Origin: Neoroseomonas terrae
Lineage (GTDB): Bacteria > Pseudomonadota > Alphaproteobacteria > Acetobacterales > Acetobacteraceae
Direction: 5' to 3'
Assembly (NCBI RefSeq): GCF_018129025.1
Contig: NZ_JAAEDI010000002.1
Location: 1-64,000 of the forward strand
Length of the DNA stretch: 64,000 nucleotides
Positions within the stretch are counted from its first letter, which is position 1. Each line of letters opens with the position of its first letter. The notes under the pieces were generated by a model, which did no database searches, was not told where the DNA came from, and was given only the letters and a program-made list of their open reading frames with translations. The position numbers were made by a program, and so were the translations under genes. Positions 28,386-36,763 of the stretch are shown here, one piece after another.

Positions 28386-29249
28386 TCAGGCCGGCAGGAC
28401 GAAGGGCTTCGCCGCCGCTTCGTACTCGGCATAGCCGAGGGTCTTGCGGAACTCCGCCGGCGGCAGCGCGCCCTCGGCCAGCGACTTCCCGGCCTTCAGC
28501 GCGGCGAGCCCGGCCTTCATCCCCGCCATGGCCGGCGACAGCGTGCCGGTCGGGAAGGTGCCGATCTTCAGGCCGAGCTCGGCGGCGCGCGCCTGGGTCG
28601 GCGTCTCGCGGTCCGCACCCGGGGAGAGCACGGCGAAATGCGGCTTGCCCTTGGAGGCGGCGACGGCGCGCTTCACCTCGTCCTCATCCTTCGGGCTGTC
28701 GAGGAACAGGATGTCGGCGCCTTCCTCGACATACATCTCGATGCGCGCCAGGGCTTCCTCGATGCCGGCGGACGGGCGGCAATCGGTGCGGGCCATCACC
28801 AGAATGCCGCTGTCCTTCGCCGCTTCCACGGCGGCGCGGATCTTCATCCGCATCTCCTCGCGCGGCAGGCCGGGCTTGCCGGAGGAGGTCAGCGCGCGCG
28901 GCGTGATCTTGTCCTCGATCAGCACGGCGGCGGCGCCGGCGCGGCCATAGGCGCGCACGGTGCGCTGCACGTTCATCGCATTGCCGTAGCCGTGGTCGCC
29001 ATCGGCCAGGATCAGCAGGTCCGGCGCGGCGCCACGGGCCATCTCCAGGCTGTTCAGCATCTCGGCGAAGGAGATGAGGTCGAGGTCCGGGCCGCCGAGG
29101 CGGCTGGCCGCGACGCAGGAACCGGAGAGGAAGGCCGTCTGGAAGCCGGCGTCATGCGTCAGCTTCGCGGTCAGGCCGTCCCAGATGGCCGGCATCGTGA
29201 CGAAATCCGGCTTGGCCAGCAGGGCACGCATTCTGTCGGGCGGGGTCAT
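28386..29249 (-). CDS. Isocitrate lyase/PEP mutase-superfamily enzyme
   Basis: 287 residues, TIM-barrel C-C or P-C bond enzyme family (2-methylisocitrate lyase, oxaloacetate decarboxylase, phosphonopyruvate hydrolase). Visible are AFLSGSCVAASRLG, LILADGDHGYGNAMNVQRTV (metal-binding Asp region), AVLIEDKITPRAL, VMARTDCRPSAGIEEALARI. The KKCGH-type lyase motif is not in its usual form; the position reads EDKITPRALTSSGK. Start 29249 has AAGGA about 8 bases upstream. Its promoter (29449-29478) carries the shared IclR-type operator. Exact reaction unknown. Confidence 0.88.
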   Translation of the reverse strand: MTPPDRMRALLAKPDFVTMPAIWDGLTAKLTHDAGFQTAFLSGSCVAASRLGGPDLDLISFAEMLNSLEMARGAAPDLLILADGDHGYGNAMNVQRTVRAYGRAGAAAVLIEDKITPRALTSSGKPGLPREEMRMKIRAAVEAAKDSGILVMARTDCRPSAGIEEALARIEMYVEEGADILFLDSPKDEDEVKRAVAASKGKPHFAVLSPGADRETPTQARAAELGLKIGTFPTGTLSPAMAGMKAGLAALKAGKSLAEGALPPAEFRKTLGYAEYEAAAKPFVLPA

Positions 29250-29448
29250 GCGGAGTTCCTTCCCAAGGAGTGGTCGCAAGGATTGTCAGCCGTCACGGCG
29301 ATGCCGCGGCGGAGAACTGCTCATCCGGCCGGGCGCGCGCGTCAACTCCCCCTGCTCGCGATGCTTGGCCGACCACGGCCGGGGCGTGCGACGGAGCGGA
29401 AGGTTACGGCTTGACACGACGCGACAGGACTCGGAAGTTTCATCATAC

Positions 29449-29478
29449 AGAATAGAATTTCATTGAACGAAACGTCAA
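29449..29478 (-). promoter_or_regulatory. Predicted sigma70-type promoter of the PEP-mutase-family gene
   Basis: On the minus strand TTGACG (29478-29473), an 18-bp spacer and TATTCT (29454-29449) lead toward the gene at 29249. The spacer is filled by the operator palindrome at 29458-29472, a standard arrangement for repression. Confidence 0.6.
29458..29472. promoter_or_regulatory. IclR-type operator, copy 1
   Basis: TTTCATTGAACGAAA is a near-perfect inverted repeat (TTTCGTT-N-AACGAAA with one arm mismatch). The same element occurs at 39502 beside the iclR gene and at 32656 and 32768. A weaker copy with arms GTTTC and GAAT lies at 29437-29453. It sits between divergent genes at 29249 (minus) and 29555 (plus). 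Confidence 0.65.
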
Positions 29479-29554
29479 GACATGGGCGCGGGAGCGCCCC
29501 ACGGCCCCACCAGTCCGACCGCTGCGGCGGCCAGCCGTGCATCAAGGAGACCCC

Positions 29555-30508
29555 ATGTTCCGACGCCTGCTTCTCAGCCTGCCCGCCGCCCTCGCGGCAC
29601 CGCGCCTCGCGACCGCGCAGGGCGCTTATCCCGATCGGCCGATCACCATCCTGCTCGGGCTCGCGCCGGGTGGGTCGGGCGACGCGACCATGCGCCACAT
29701 CGCGCGCGCCGCGTCGGAGGAACTTGGCGTGCCGGTGGTGGTCGAGAACCGGCCGGGCGGCGCGCAGACCATCGCGACGACGCGCGCGGCACGGAGCCGG
29801 CCCGATGGCTACACGCTGCTGCAGACGACCATCGCGCCGTTCGGGACCGTGCCGGCGTCGCAGCCCGTGCAGTACAATATCGAGACCGACTTCACCTACC
29901 TCGGCCAGTACACGACCATCCTGCACCCGAACTACGTGCTGACCGGCAGCCCGTTCCAGAACTGGCAGCAGGTGATCGACTACGCCAAGGCGAATCCCGG
30001 CAAGCTGCGCTGGGCCGCGGCGACGCCGCTGTCCGGCCCGCACATCGCCAACGCCGCCGCCTTCCAGCATCTGGGGCTCGAGACGATCTTCGTGCCCTTC
30101 AACGGCGGGTCGGAGGCGGTGACCGCGCTGCTCGGCGGGCATATCGACCTCGTCGTGTCGTCCGACTACGCGCCGCTGCTGGCCGCGGGGCAGGTGCGGC
30201 TGCTGTCCGAGATCGGCGCGGATCGGGCGCCGGGCATGGAAGCCATCCCCTGCTACGGGGAACTCGGCTACCCGCTGCCGCTACGCAGCGCGTTCGGTCT
30301 CGCCGGACCGGCGAACCTGCCCCCCGCCGTGGTCGAGGCCTGGAGCCGGGTGCTGCGCAAGATCGATGCCTCGCCGGAGTGGAAGGCGCTGCTCCAGCGC
30401 TACATGGCGCTGCCGTCGCTGAAGCTTGGTGACGAGTTCCGCACGGACGTCATCACCACCTATCAGCGCCTCGGCCGCATCGTGCCGAGCCTTCGCATCG
30501 AGCGGTGA
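29555..30508 (+). CDS. Bug/TctC-family periplasmic solute receptor
   Basis: 317 residues. Signal peptide MFRRLLLSLPAALAAPRLATAQ, then the Bug fold beginning YPDRPITILLGLAPGGSGD; ENRPGGAQTIATTRAARSRPDGYTL is the family's conserved ligand-loop region. Start 29555 follows AAGGAG at good spacing. Bug proteins deliver carboxylates to tripartite tricarboxylate transporters (TctA/TctB), which are absent here. Its promoter region is shared with the divergent PEP-mutase-family gene and carries the IclR-type operator. Confidence 0.93.
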   Translation: MFRRLLLSLPAALAAPRLATAQGAYPDRPITILLGLAPGGSGDATMRHIARAASEELGVPVVVENRPGGAQTIATTRAARSRPDGYTLLQTTIAPFGTVPASQPVQYNIETDFTYLGQYTTILHPNYVLTGSPFQNWQQVIDYAKANPGKLRWAAATPLSGPHIANAAAFQHLGLETIFVPFNGGSEAVTALLGGHIDLVVSSDYAPLLAAGQVRLLSEIGADRAPGMEAIPCYGELGYPLPLRSAFGLAGPANLPPAVVEAWSRVLRKIDASPEWKALLQRYMALPSLKLGDEFRTDVITTYQRLGRIVPSLRIER

Positions 30509-30516
30509 TGCGTGGC

Positions 30517-30544
30517 GCGCGGCGGCGCTGAGGCGCCGCCGCGC
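30517..30544. terminator. 12-bp perfect hairpin between convergent Bug genes
   Basis: GCGCGGCGGCGC (30517-30528), loop TGAG, and GCGCCGCCGCGC (30533-30544) pair perfectly. It lies between convergent gene ends at 30508 and 30552, so it probably terminates both. No T run follows. Confidence 0.65.
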
Positions 30545-30551
30545 TGCCCGT

Positions 30552-31550
30552 TCAGCCGGCGCGGGCGCCGGAGGCGCGGACCAGCTCGGCCCAGGTCGGG
30601 CGCTCACGGTCCAGGCGCTCGCGCATCTGGGCCGGTGTGCTGGAGATCGGGCGCGCAGCCAGCGCGACGAAGCGCGACTGCACCTCCGGCATGGCCACGA
30701 TGGTCGCGAGGGCGGCGGCGATGCGGTCCTGGATCGCCGTCGGCGTGCCGGCCGGCGCGACGAAGCCGCCCCAGGAGGTCAGCGACAGCCCCGTGAGCCC
30801 CGCCTCCGCGAAGGTGGGCACCTCGGGCAGCAGCGGCGAGCGCTCCGATCCCGTCACGGCGAGGGCACGCAGCGCCCCCTGCTGGATCGACGGCAGGGTG
30901 TTGGTCAACACATCGAGCGTGAACTGCACGTCGCCGCGCAGCAGGGCGGTGAGCGATTCCGATCCGCCGCGATAGGGCACATGCGTGAGCGTGAGCCCGT
31001 ATTGCCGGCCGAGGAATTCCGACAGCAGGTGCGAGGTCGAGCCGACGCCGCCCGTGCCGTAGGCGACGCCATTCGGCTGCGCCTTCGCCCAGTCGATGAA
31101 CGCGCGCGCGGTGGTCGCCGGCACATGCGCGGTGGGCACCGTCAGGGCGTTGGGCAGTTCCCAGTTCATCGACACATAGGCGAGGTCGCGCTGCGTGTCG
31201 TAGGGCATGCGCTCATAAAGGTACTCGTTGACCGCCCATTGCGTGACGTTGGCGACGCCGAGCGTGTAGCCGTCCGGCGCGCTGCGGGCGACCTGCTCCA
31301 TGCCGATATTGCCGCTGGCGCCGGGGCGGTTCTCGACGACGGTCGGCTGGCCGAGGGCGGCGCCGAGGCGCTCGGCCAGAATGCGCGCCATGACATCGGT
31401 CGATCCGCCGGGCGCCAGCGGCACGATGATGCGGATCGGCCGGTTCGGCCAGGCTTGCGCCATGGCTGGCCGGGCGAGGGCCAGCGCGGGCAGGCCGATC
31501 GCGGCCTGAAGCAGCCGCCGACGGTCGGCGTTGCGCAGTTGATGGGTCAT
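30552..31550 (-). CDS. Bug/TctC-family periplasmic solute receptor
   Basis: 332 residues. The start at 31550 has GGAGGAC upstream; the N-terminus RNADRRRLLQAAIGLPALAL has a twin-Arg-like pattern before the hydrophobic stretch, so Tat export is possible. The mature part starts WPNRPIRIIVPLAPGGSTDV and contains ENRPGASGNIGMEQVARSAP. It is convergent with the previous Bug gene and lies 67 bp downstream of the ketopantoate-reductase-like gene on the same strand, probably in its operon and under the same operator. Confidence 0.93.
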   Translation of the reverse strand: MTHQLRNADRRRLLQAAIGLPALALARPAMAQAWPNRPIRIIVPLAPGGSTDVMARILAERLGAALGQPTVVENRPGASGNIGMEQVARSAPDGYTLGVANVTQWAVNEYLYERMPYDTQRDLAYVSMNWELPNALTVPTAHVPATTARAFIDWAKAQPNGVAYGTGGVGSTSHLLSEFLGRQYGLTLTHVPYRGGSESLTALLRGDVQFTLDVLTNTLPSIQQGALRALAVTGSERSPLLPEVPTFAEAGLTGLSLTSWGGFVAPAGTPTAIQDRIAAALATIVAMPEVQSRFVALAARPISSTPAQMRERLDRERPTWAELVRASGARAG

Positions 31551-31617
31551 ATCTGTCCTCCGGGTTGGTGCGGCTGGTGCCGTGTGCGGATTCCGCCGTT
31601 CTTCTTGGTCTTGGTGG

Positions 31618-32598
31618 TCAGTCGAGCAGGCCACGCGCCCGGGCGGCCTGGCTGGCCAGGTCCACCACCAGGTCGAGCGTCGGGGTCGGCACGTTGAACA
31701 GGCGCGCGAGTTCGAGCGGGACGCGGAACAGCGCGTCCACCTCGACCGGCCGGCCGAGTTCCATGTCCTGCAGGATCGAAGGCTTGTGCTGCATGCCCTT
31801 CGCCGAGGCGATGCGCGCATCCATGTCGATGTCGAGCGGGCGGCCGAGCGTCGCCTCGGCGATCGCCATCGCTTCCTCGGTCATGCGGGTGCCTGCGAGC
31901 ACCACGGCCTCGCTGCGGAAGGTGTCGGCGCAGCCGAGGCCGGAGAGCATGCAGAGCGGACCGCTCGACAGGTTGATCGCGAGCTTCATCCAGATCTCGC
32001 GGCGGATCTCGGCGCTAATCGGCGCATGCATGCCGCCCGCCTGGAGCGCGGCGCTGACGCGCGCGAGGCTCTCCGGCGTCCCGCCATCCGGCCGGCCGAG
32101 CACGATGCGATGGCGGCTGTCCGCGACATGGACAATTCCGGGCTCGGTGACGGTGCAGGAGGAATAGACGACGCCGGCCGAAGCGCGATCGACGCCGACC
32201 GTCGCGCGCACCGCACCGCCGGGATCGAGCGTCGGCAGCGGATGGCCTTCGAGCTTCCCGCCGTGATGGTCGAAATACCACCAGGGCACGCCGTTCATCG
32301 CGAAGATGACGGCCGTGTCCGGGCGGAGCAGCGGCGCGATGCCGGCGGCGACGGCCGGCAGGGCGGGCGCCTTGACCGTGATGATCACCGCATCCTGCGG
32401 GCCGAGCTCTGCCGGATCGGCGCTGGCGACGGGCTGCGACCGGAGGACGCCCTCCGGCGTCTCGACGGTCAGGCCACGCGATTGCAGGGCGGCGAGTTGC
32501 GGGCCGCGGGCCACCAGCGAGACGTCGCTGCCGCCCGCCGCCAGGCGAGCTGCCAGATGCCCGCCGATGGCACCGGCGCCGTAGATGCAGACCTTCAC
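31618..32598 (-). CDS. 2-dehydropantoate 2-reductase (PanE/ApbA family)
   Basis: 326 residues from a GTG at 32598 with GGGGGA 7 bases upstream. NADP-binding GAGAIGGHLAARLAAGG at the N-terminus, VKAPALPAVAAGI, and FAMNGVPWWYFDHHGG typify a ketopantoate-reductase subgroup that is often catabolic, not pantothenate-linked. The operon contains a Bug receptor, so a role as a 2-hydroxy/2-keto acid reductase in the local pathway is more likely than vitamin synthesis. The promoter lies just upstream and overlaps operator sequences. Confidence 0.9.
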   Translation of the reverse strand: MKVCIYGAGAIGGHLAARLAAGGSDVSLVARGPQLAALQSRGLTVETPEGVLRSQPVASADPAELGPQDAVIITVKAPALPAVAAGIAPLLRPDTAVIFAMNGVPWWYFDHHGGKLEGHPLPTLDPGGAVRATVGVDRASAGVVYSSCTVTEPGIVHVADSRHRIVLGRPDGGTPESLARVSAALQAGGMHAPISAEIRREIWMKLAINLSSGPLCMLSGLGCADTFRSEAVVLAGTRMTEEAMAIAEATLGRPLDIDMDARIASAKGMQHKPSILQDMELGRPVEVDALFRVPLELARLFNVPTPTLDLVVDLASQAARARGLLD

Positions 32599-32655
32599 CG
32601 AGCAAATCCCCCAGTAGCGGGCGCCGGCGCCGCGGAGCCCGGGCACGGCGGAGTG

Positions 32656-32670
32656 TTTCGAATGATGGAA
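32656..32670. promoter_or_regulatory. IclR-type operator, copy 2 (downstream of panE -10)
   Basis: TTTCGAATGATGGAA; its complement TTCCATCATTCGAAA aligns with TTTCATTGTTCGAAA at 39502. It lies directly downstream of the predicted panE -10 on the minus strand. Confidence 0.55.
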
Positions 32671-32699
32671 TTACATTCCGACTGACGGAATTCCGTCAA
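32670..32699 (-). promoter_or_regulatory. Predicted promoter of the panE-Bug operon
   Basis: On the minus strand TTGACG (32699-32694), 18 bp, TGTAAT (32675-32670; five of six consensus bases). The -35 is the same TTGACG as in the other two operator-bearing promoters. Confidence 0.65.
32683..32698. repeat. Perfect 16-bp palindrome over the panE -35
   Basis: TGACGGAATTCCGTCA is a perfect inverted repeat overlapping the -35 of the panE promoter. It contains GGAAT/ATTCC half-sites, also seen in GGAATTACATTCC at 32667-32679. Probably a regulator binding site. Confidence 0.6.
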
Positions 32700-32767
32700 G
32701 CCGCGGCTCGGCGTATGCAGCGAGTGAATGGAGCAGCCTTTCCACTACCACCGCGCGCCCGTGAAAA

Positions 32768-32782
32768 TTTCGTTGAACGGGA
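32768..32782. promoter_or_regulatory. IclR-type operator, copy 3 (before the carboxylase operon)
   Basis: TTTCGTTGAACGGGA: the left arm is identical to the consensus, the right arm partly degenerate. A weaker copy, GTTTCGAGTAACGGTATG, follows at 32787-32804. Both lie about 70-100 bp upstream of the BCCP gene start at 32872. Confidence 0.6.
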
Positions 32783-32871
32783 TGGCGTTTCGAGTAACGG
32801 TATGGCCGACACGCGTTGCGGCCCGCCCGCACCGCGACCGGCCGCGCGCCCGCGCTTCCCGAGGACACCTG

Positions 32872-33324
32872 ATGGATCTGGCGAAGATCAAAGCCCTCAT
32901 CGACCTGGTTTCGCGATCCCAGGTCACCGAACTCGAACTGACGGAGGGCGACTCCACGCTCAGGCTGGGCCGCTCGTCGGCCGCCGGGCCAGCGCGGCCG
33001 ATCGCGGCCAGCGCGGCGACGGCGCCTGCACCGGCCGCGCCTGTCGCCCCCGCCGCTGAGGTCGCGCCGCAGCCCGCGTCGCCGGAGGAGGCGGCGGTCC
33101 GCTCGCCGTCCTTCGGCGTCTTTCACCGCACCCCGGCGCCGGACGCCCCGCCCTTCGTGACGGTGGGTGCCACGGTGGAGGCCGGCCAGACGCTCTGCCT
33201 GATCGAGGCGATGAAGGTGTTCACCGCCATTGCCGCCCCGCACGGCGGCACGGTCGAGGCGATCCTTGCCGAATCCGGCGAGGAGGTGGAGGCGGGCCAG
33301 CCGCTGTTCCGGCTGCGAGCATGA
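32872..33324 (+). CDS. accB: Biotin carboxyl carrier protein (BCCP)
   Basis: 150 residues with AccB layout: an N-terminal helical part ([20 protein letters not shown]), an Ala/Pro-rich linker (about 36-70) and a biotinyl domain (about 78-150). The biotinylated Lys is Lys115 in IEAMKVF. Start 32872 follows GAGGA. It is the first gene of a six-gene overlapping operon with biotin carboxylase and PxpB/C/A, so although AccB-like it probably serves this operon's own carboxylase and not fatty-acid synthesis. Confidence 0.93.
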   Translation: MDLAKIKALIDLVSRSQVTELELTEGDSTLRLGRSSAAGPARPIAASAATAPAPAAPVAPAAEVAPQPASPEEAAVRSPSFGVFHRTPAPDAPPFVTVGATVEAGQTLCLIEAMKVFTAIAAPHGGTVEAILAESGEEVEAGQPLFRLRA

Positions 33325-34697
33325 CGCGGTTCGACACGGTCCTCGTCGCCAATCGCGGCGAGATCGCCCTGCGCATCATCCGCGCCTGCCGTGGGGCCGG
33401 GCTGCGCAGCGCCGCGGCGTATTCGGCGGGTGATCGCGGCGCGCCCTGGCTCGACGCAGCGGATGACGCGATCTGCATCGGCGGCGCGCCGTCGCGCGAC
33501 AGCTATCTCAACATTCCCGCGCTGCTGCTGGCGGCCGAGACCGTCGGTGCTGGTGCGGTGCACCCGGGCTACGGCTTCCTCAGCGAGAATGCGGCCTTCG
33601 CGGAAGCCGTTGAGCAGGCGGGCCTCGTCTTCATCGGCCCGACGCCGGCCTCCATCCGGACCATGGGCGACAAGATCGCCGCCAAGCGCGCGATGATCGA
33701 GGCCGGCGTGCCCTGCGTGCCCGGCCCCGACGAACCGCTGCCCGACGATGCGGAAACCATCGCGCGCATCGCCGCGGAGATCGGCTATCCGGTCATCGTC
33801 AAGGCGGTCGGCGGCGGCGGCGGACGCGGCATGCGCGTCGTTGCCTCGGCCGAGGCGCTGGCGGAGGCGGTCGCCATCACGCGCAGCGAGGCCGGCCGCG
33901 CCTTCGGCCGCAGCGACCTCTACATGGAGAAATTTCTCCAGACGCCACGCCATGTCGAGATCCAGGTGCTGTGCGACACGCATGGCAACGCAATCTGGCT
34001 TGGCGAGCGCGACTGCTCCATGCAGCGTCGCCACCAGAAGGTGGTCGAGGAAGCCCCGGCGCCGGGCATCGCGCCGGATGTGCTGCGCGACGTCGGCGAG
34101 CGTTGCGTCGAGGCCTGCCGCCGCATCGGATATCGCGGCGCTGGCACCTTCGAGTTCCTCTACGAGGACGGCGCCTTCTACTTCATCGAGATGAACACCC
34201 GCGTGCAGGTCGAGCATCCGGTCACGGAGATGGTCACCGGCATCGACATCGTGCGCGAGCAGATCCGCATTGCGCAGGGCGAGGTGCTGACCGTAGCGCA
34301 GGCCGATGTCGCGTCGCGCGGGTACGCCATCGAATGCCGCATCAATGCGGAGGACCCCTTCACCTTCGTGCCGTCGCCCGGCCGCATCACCGCGCTGTCA
34401 CTTCCCGGCGGGCCGGGGCTGCGGGTCGATACGCATATCCGCGCCGGATACACCGTGCCGTCGCATTATGATTCGCTGATCGCGAAGGTCATCGCCCATG
34501 GCGCGACGCGGGAGCAGGCGATTGCGCGCATGACGTCCGCGCTCGCCGAGTTGCGGATCGAGGGCATCGCCACCAACGCACCGCTCTGCACCGCCATCAT
34601 GCAGGAAGAGGGCTTCCGCGCGGGCGGGGCCGATATTCATCACCTGGAACACTGGCTCGCTGCGCGTGCGGCGGAGGGCAGCGATGCTGGTCGATAA
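33321..34697 (+). CDS. accC: Biotin carboxylase subunit
   Basis: 458 residues, close to AccC. ATP-grasp enzyme that carboxylates biotin on BCCP using bicarbonate and ATP. Signatures: [36 protein letters not shown], the glycine loop [29 protein letters not shown] and [19 protein letters not shown] with the catalytic Arg/Glu residues. Starts inside the BCCP stop (ATGA) and its 3' end overlaps the pxpB start by 14 bp. No carboxyltransferase of the AccA/AccD or PccB type is present; PxpB/PxpC occupy that place. Confidence 0.94.
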   Translation: MTRFDTVLVANRGEIALRIIRACRGAGLRSAAAYSAGDRGAPWLDAADDAICIGGAPSRDSYLNIPALLLAAETVGAGAVHPGYGFLSENAAFAEAVEQAGLVFIGPTPASIRTMGDKIAAKRAMIEAGVPCVPGPDEPLPDDAETIARIAAEIGYPVIVKAVGGGGGRGMRVVASAEALAEAVAITRSEAGRAFGRSDLYMEKFLQTPRHVEIQVLCDTHGNAIWLGERDCSMQRRHQKVVEEAPAPGIAPDVLRDVGERCVEACRRIGYRGAGTFEFLYEDGAFYFIEMNTRVQVEHPVTEMVTGIDIVREQIRIAQGEVLTVAQADVASRGYAIECRINAEDPFTFVPSPGRITALSLPGGPGLRVDTHIRAGYTVPSHYDSLIAKVIAHGATREQAIARMTSALAELRIEGIATNAPLCTAIMQEEGFRAGGADIHHLEHWLAARAAEGSDAGR

Positions 34698-35355
34698 CCA
34701 ACTGACGCAGCCTCGCGTCAGCATGCTGGGCACCACCCACCTGCTGTTCGAAGCGCCAGGCGATTTCGACCTGACGAACCAGCGCCGCATCTGGACGCTG
34801 ACGCGCGTCGTCTCCGCCTGGCCGGGTGTGCGGGAAGCCGCGCCCTGCATGACCAACGTCATGCTGACCTTCGACACGCCCCCGGAAGACCCGGACCGGA
34901 TCGAGGAACAGCTCGTCGCCGCCTGGAATGTCGCGGAGCCCGACCAGACCGAAGGCCGCGTGGTCGATGTGCCGGTGATCTATGGCGGCGAATACGGCCC
35001 TGACCTGCATGAGATCGCGGCGCATGCGAAGCTGCCGCCGGAAGAGGTGGTGCGGCTGCACACCGAAAGCCGGATGATCGTCTTCGCCGTCGGCAGCCAT
35101 CCCGGCAACGTCTATCTCGGTGGGCTGGACCCGCGCATCGCCATGCCGCGGCGCAAGGTGCCGCGCATTCGCGCCGAGGCCGGCACCGTGTCCATCGGCG
35201 GGTTCCAGGGCGGCATGGGCGGTACGGTGGGGCCGAGCGGGTGGAACTGGCTCGGCCGCACGACGCTTCCCGTATTCGATCCGCACCAGGACCCGCCGGC
35301 GCTGCTCGCGCCCGGCGACATCGTGCGCTTCCGTGCCGAACGGGTGATCCTGTGA
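34684..35355 (+). CDS. pxpB: 5-oxoprolinase subunit PxpB / KipI-like (carboxyltransferase domain 1)
   Basis: 223 residues of the KipI/allophanate-hydrolase-subunit-1 family ([60 protein letters not shown]). In bacterial 5-oxoprolinase, PxpB and PxpC act together with PxpA; in urea carboxylase the homologous domains form the carboxyltransferase. Start 34684 has GGAGGG upstream and lies inside the biotin carboxylase gene. Its stop overlaps the GTG of pxpC. Confidence 0.9.
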   Translation: MLVDNQLTQPRVSMLGTTHLLFEAPGDFDLTNQRRIWTLTRVVSAWPGVREAAPCMTNVMLTFDTPPEDPDRIEEQLVAAWNVAEPDQTEGRVVDVPVIYGGEYGPDLHEIAAHAKLPPEEVVRLHTESRMIVFAVGSHPGNVYLGGLDPRIAMPRRKVPRIRAEAGTVSIGGFQGGMGGTVGPSGWNWLGRTTLPVFDPHQDPPALLAPGDIVRFRAERVIL

Positions 35356-36356
35356 TCGAGGTTGTCGACATCGCGCCGCTTGCGTCGGTGCAGGATCTCG
35401 GGCGCGCGCCGTATCTGCGGTATGGCGTGAGCTATTCCGGCGTGATGGATCGGCTCGCGCTGCTGGCCGGCAACGTGATGCTGGGCAATGCGGATGATCT
35501 CGCCGGCGTCGAGATGCAGGCCTTCCCCTGCCGGTTCCGGTTTCGCGAGGCGACCGATTTCGCCGTGACCGGCGCCGGCTGCACCGTCACCCTCGACGAC
35601 GCGCCGGTGCTGCCCTGGTGGGCGGGCCGTGCGGAGGCCGGGCAGGTGCTGACCATCGCCGCCCCACGCCGCGGCGCGCGCGCCTACCTGGCCGTCGCGG
35701 GCGGCATCGACGTGCCGGTGATCCTCAATTCCCGCAGCACGCAGTTCCGTGGCGCCTTCGGCGGGCATGAGGGACGCTGGTTGCAGGCAGGCGACGTGCT
35801 GCCGGTCGGCACGACGGAGGGGACGCTCGCCGCCCCTGGCTTCGGCGCCCAGCCGCCGGATGCCGCGTTGCCGGCCGACTTCGCGCCGGACGATCTGCAG
35901 CCGAACACCACCGCCGTCCGCGTGCTGACTGCGGGCGAGTACGAGCTGTTCACCGAGGAATCACAACAGCGCTTCTGGGCAACCGGCTGGAAGATCTCCG
36001 GCCAGAGCAACCGCGCCGGCTTCCGTCTGCTCGGCCAGCCGCTCGACTTCGCGAAGCGGCTCGAGATGCGGTCCCACGGCATCGTGCCCGGCATCGTGCA
36101 GGTGCCGCCCTCCGGCGAGCCGATCATCCAGATGAGCGATGCCCACACCGCGGGCGGCTATCCCAAGATCGCGACGGTGATCGAGCCGGATCTCTGGCGG
36201 CTGGCCCAGGCGCCGCTCGGCAGCCGCCTGCGCTTCGTGCCGGTGGCCTATAAGGATGCGCTCGTGGCGGTGCGGCAGGCGGAGGCGTGGGTCGCCTCCC
36301 TGCGCCGCCTGTCGGGACAGTACCGATCGCTCTGCGCTACGGGACGACGGCCATGA
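35352..36356 (+). CDS. pxpC: 5-oxoprolinase subunit PxpC / KipA-like (carboxyltransferase domain 2)
   Basis: 334 residues from a GTG overlapping the pxpB stop (GTGA). Family features: SVQDLGRAPYLRYGVSYSGV, AYLAVAGGIDVPVILNSRST, the WKISGQSNRAGFRLLGQPL segment, SHGIVPGIVQVPPSGEPII and AHTAGGYPKIATV. Databases often call this family 'biotin-dependent carboxyltransferase' because it matches the CT part of urea amidolyase. With the adjacent biotin carboxylase and BCCP that reading is attractive here. Confidence 0.9.
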   Translation: MIEVVDIAPLASVQDLGRAPYLRYGVSYSGVMDRLALLAGNVMLGNADDLAGVEMQAFPCRFRFREATDFAVTGAGCTVTLDDAPVLPWWAGRAEAGQVLTIAAPRRGARAYLAVAGGIDVPVILNSRSTQFRGAFGGHEGRWLQAGDVLPVGTTEGTLAAPGFGAQPPDAALPADFAPDDLQPNTTAVRVLTAGEYELFTEESQQRFWATGWKISGQSNRAGFRLLGQPLDFAKRLEMRSHGIVPGIVQVPPSGEPIIQMSDAHTAGGYPKIATVIEPDLWRLAQAPLGSRLRFVPVAYKDALVAVRQAEAWVASLRRLSGQYRSLCATGRRP

Positions 36357-36763
36357 AGGCGGATGAGGTGCGGCAGATCGCCGCCTGGCTCGAAGCCGCG
36401 GGCCTCGACAGCTTCGAACTGACGACGCCGACGGCTCGGTTGCGCCTGGTGCTGGGCGGCGTGGTCGCGCCAGTAGCGGAAGCATCGCGGCCGGAAGCGC
36501 TGCCGGCCGTGCCGAGCCTTGCCGCGCGCGGCACGGGCATCTTCCTGGACGCCCATCCCTGGAGCGACGCGCCGTTGGTGCGGCCGGGGCAGCGCGTGCG
36601 GGCGGGCGACATCGTCGCGCTGCTGCGCACCCGCGCGCTGATCCAGCCCGTGACCGCGGCCGAGGACGGCATCGTCGGCGCACAACTGGTCGCGCCGGGC
36701 ACGATGGTCGGCTTCGGCACGCCGCTGATGGAATTCACCCCCGAGACGAGGAGCACGCCATGA
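36353..36763 (+). CDS. BCCP-like protein lacking the biotinylation lysine
   Basis: 136 residues. The N-terminal helical part (EVRQIAAWLEAAGLDSFELT) and the C-terminal beta domain (LVRPGQRVRAGDIVALL) align along their length with the operon's first BCCP. Where that protein has [10 protein letters not shown], this one has LRTRALIQPV, so the acceptor Lys is replaced (Ala95) and the Glu-Ala-Met context is gone. It should not be biotinylated. Overlaps pxpC (ATGA) and pxpA (ATGA), so it is under selection for co-translation and is not obviously decaying. A structural or regulatory role in the complex is my inference. Confidence 0.85.
   Translation: MKADEVRQIAAWLEAAGLDSFELTTPTARLRLVLGGVVAPVAEASRPEALPAVPSLAARGTGIFLDAHPWSDAPLVRPGQRVRAGDIVALLRTRALIQPVTAAEDGIVGAQLVAPGTMVGFGTPLMEFTPETRSTP

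Noticed and set aside
28326..29414. Long plus-strand open frame (362 codons) over the PEP-mutase-family gene
   Set aside because: It lies wholly opposite a clear enzyme gene, and its translation is Arg/Gly/His-rich without motifs. Long antisense frames are expected in GC-rich DNA.
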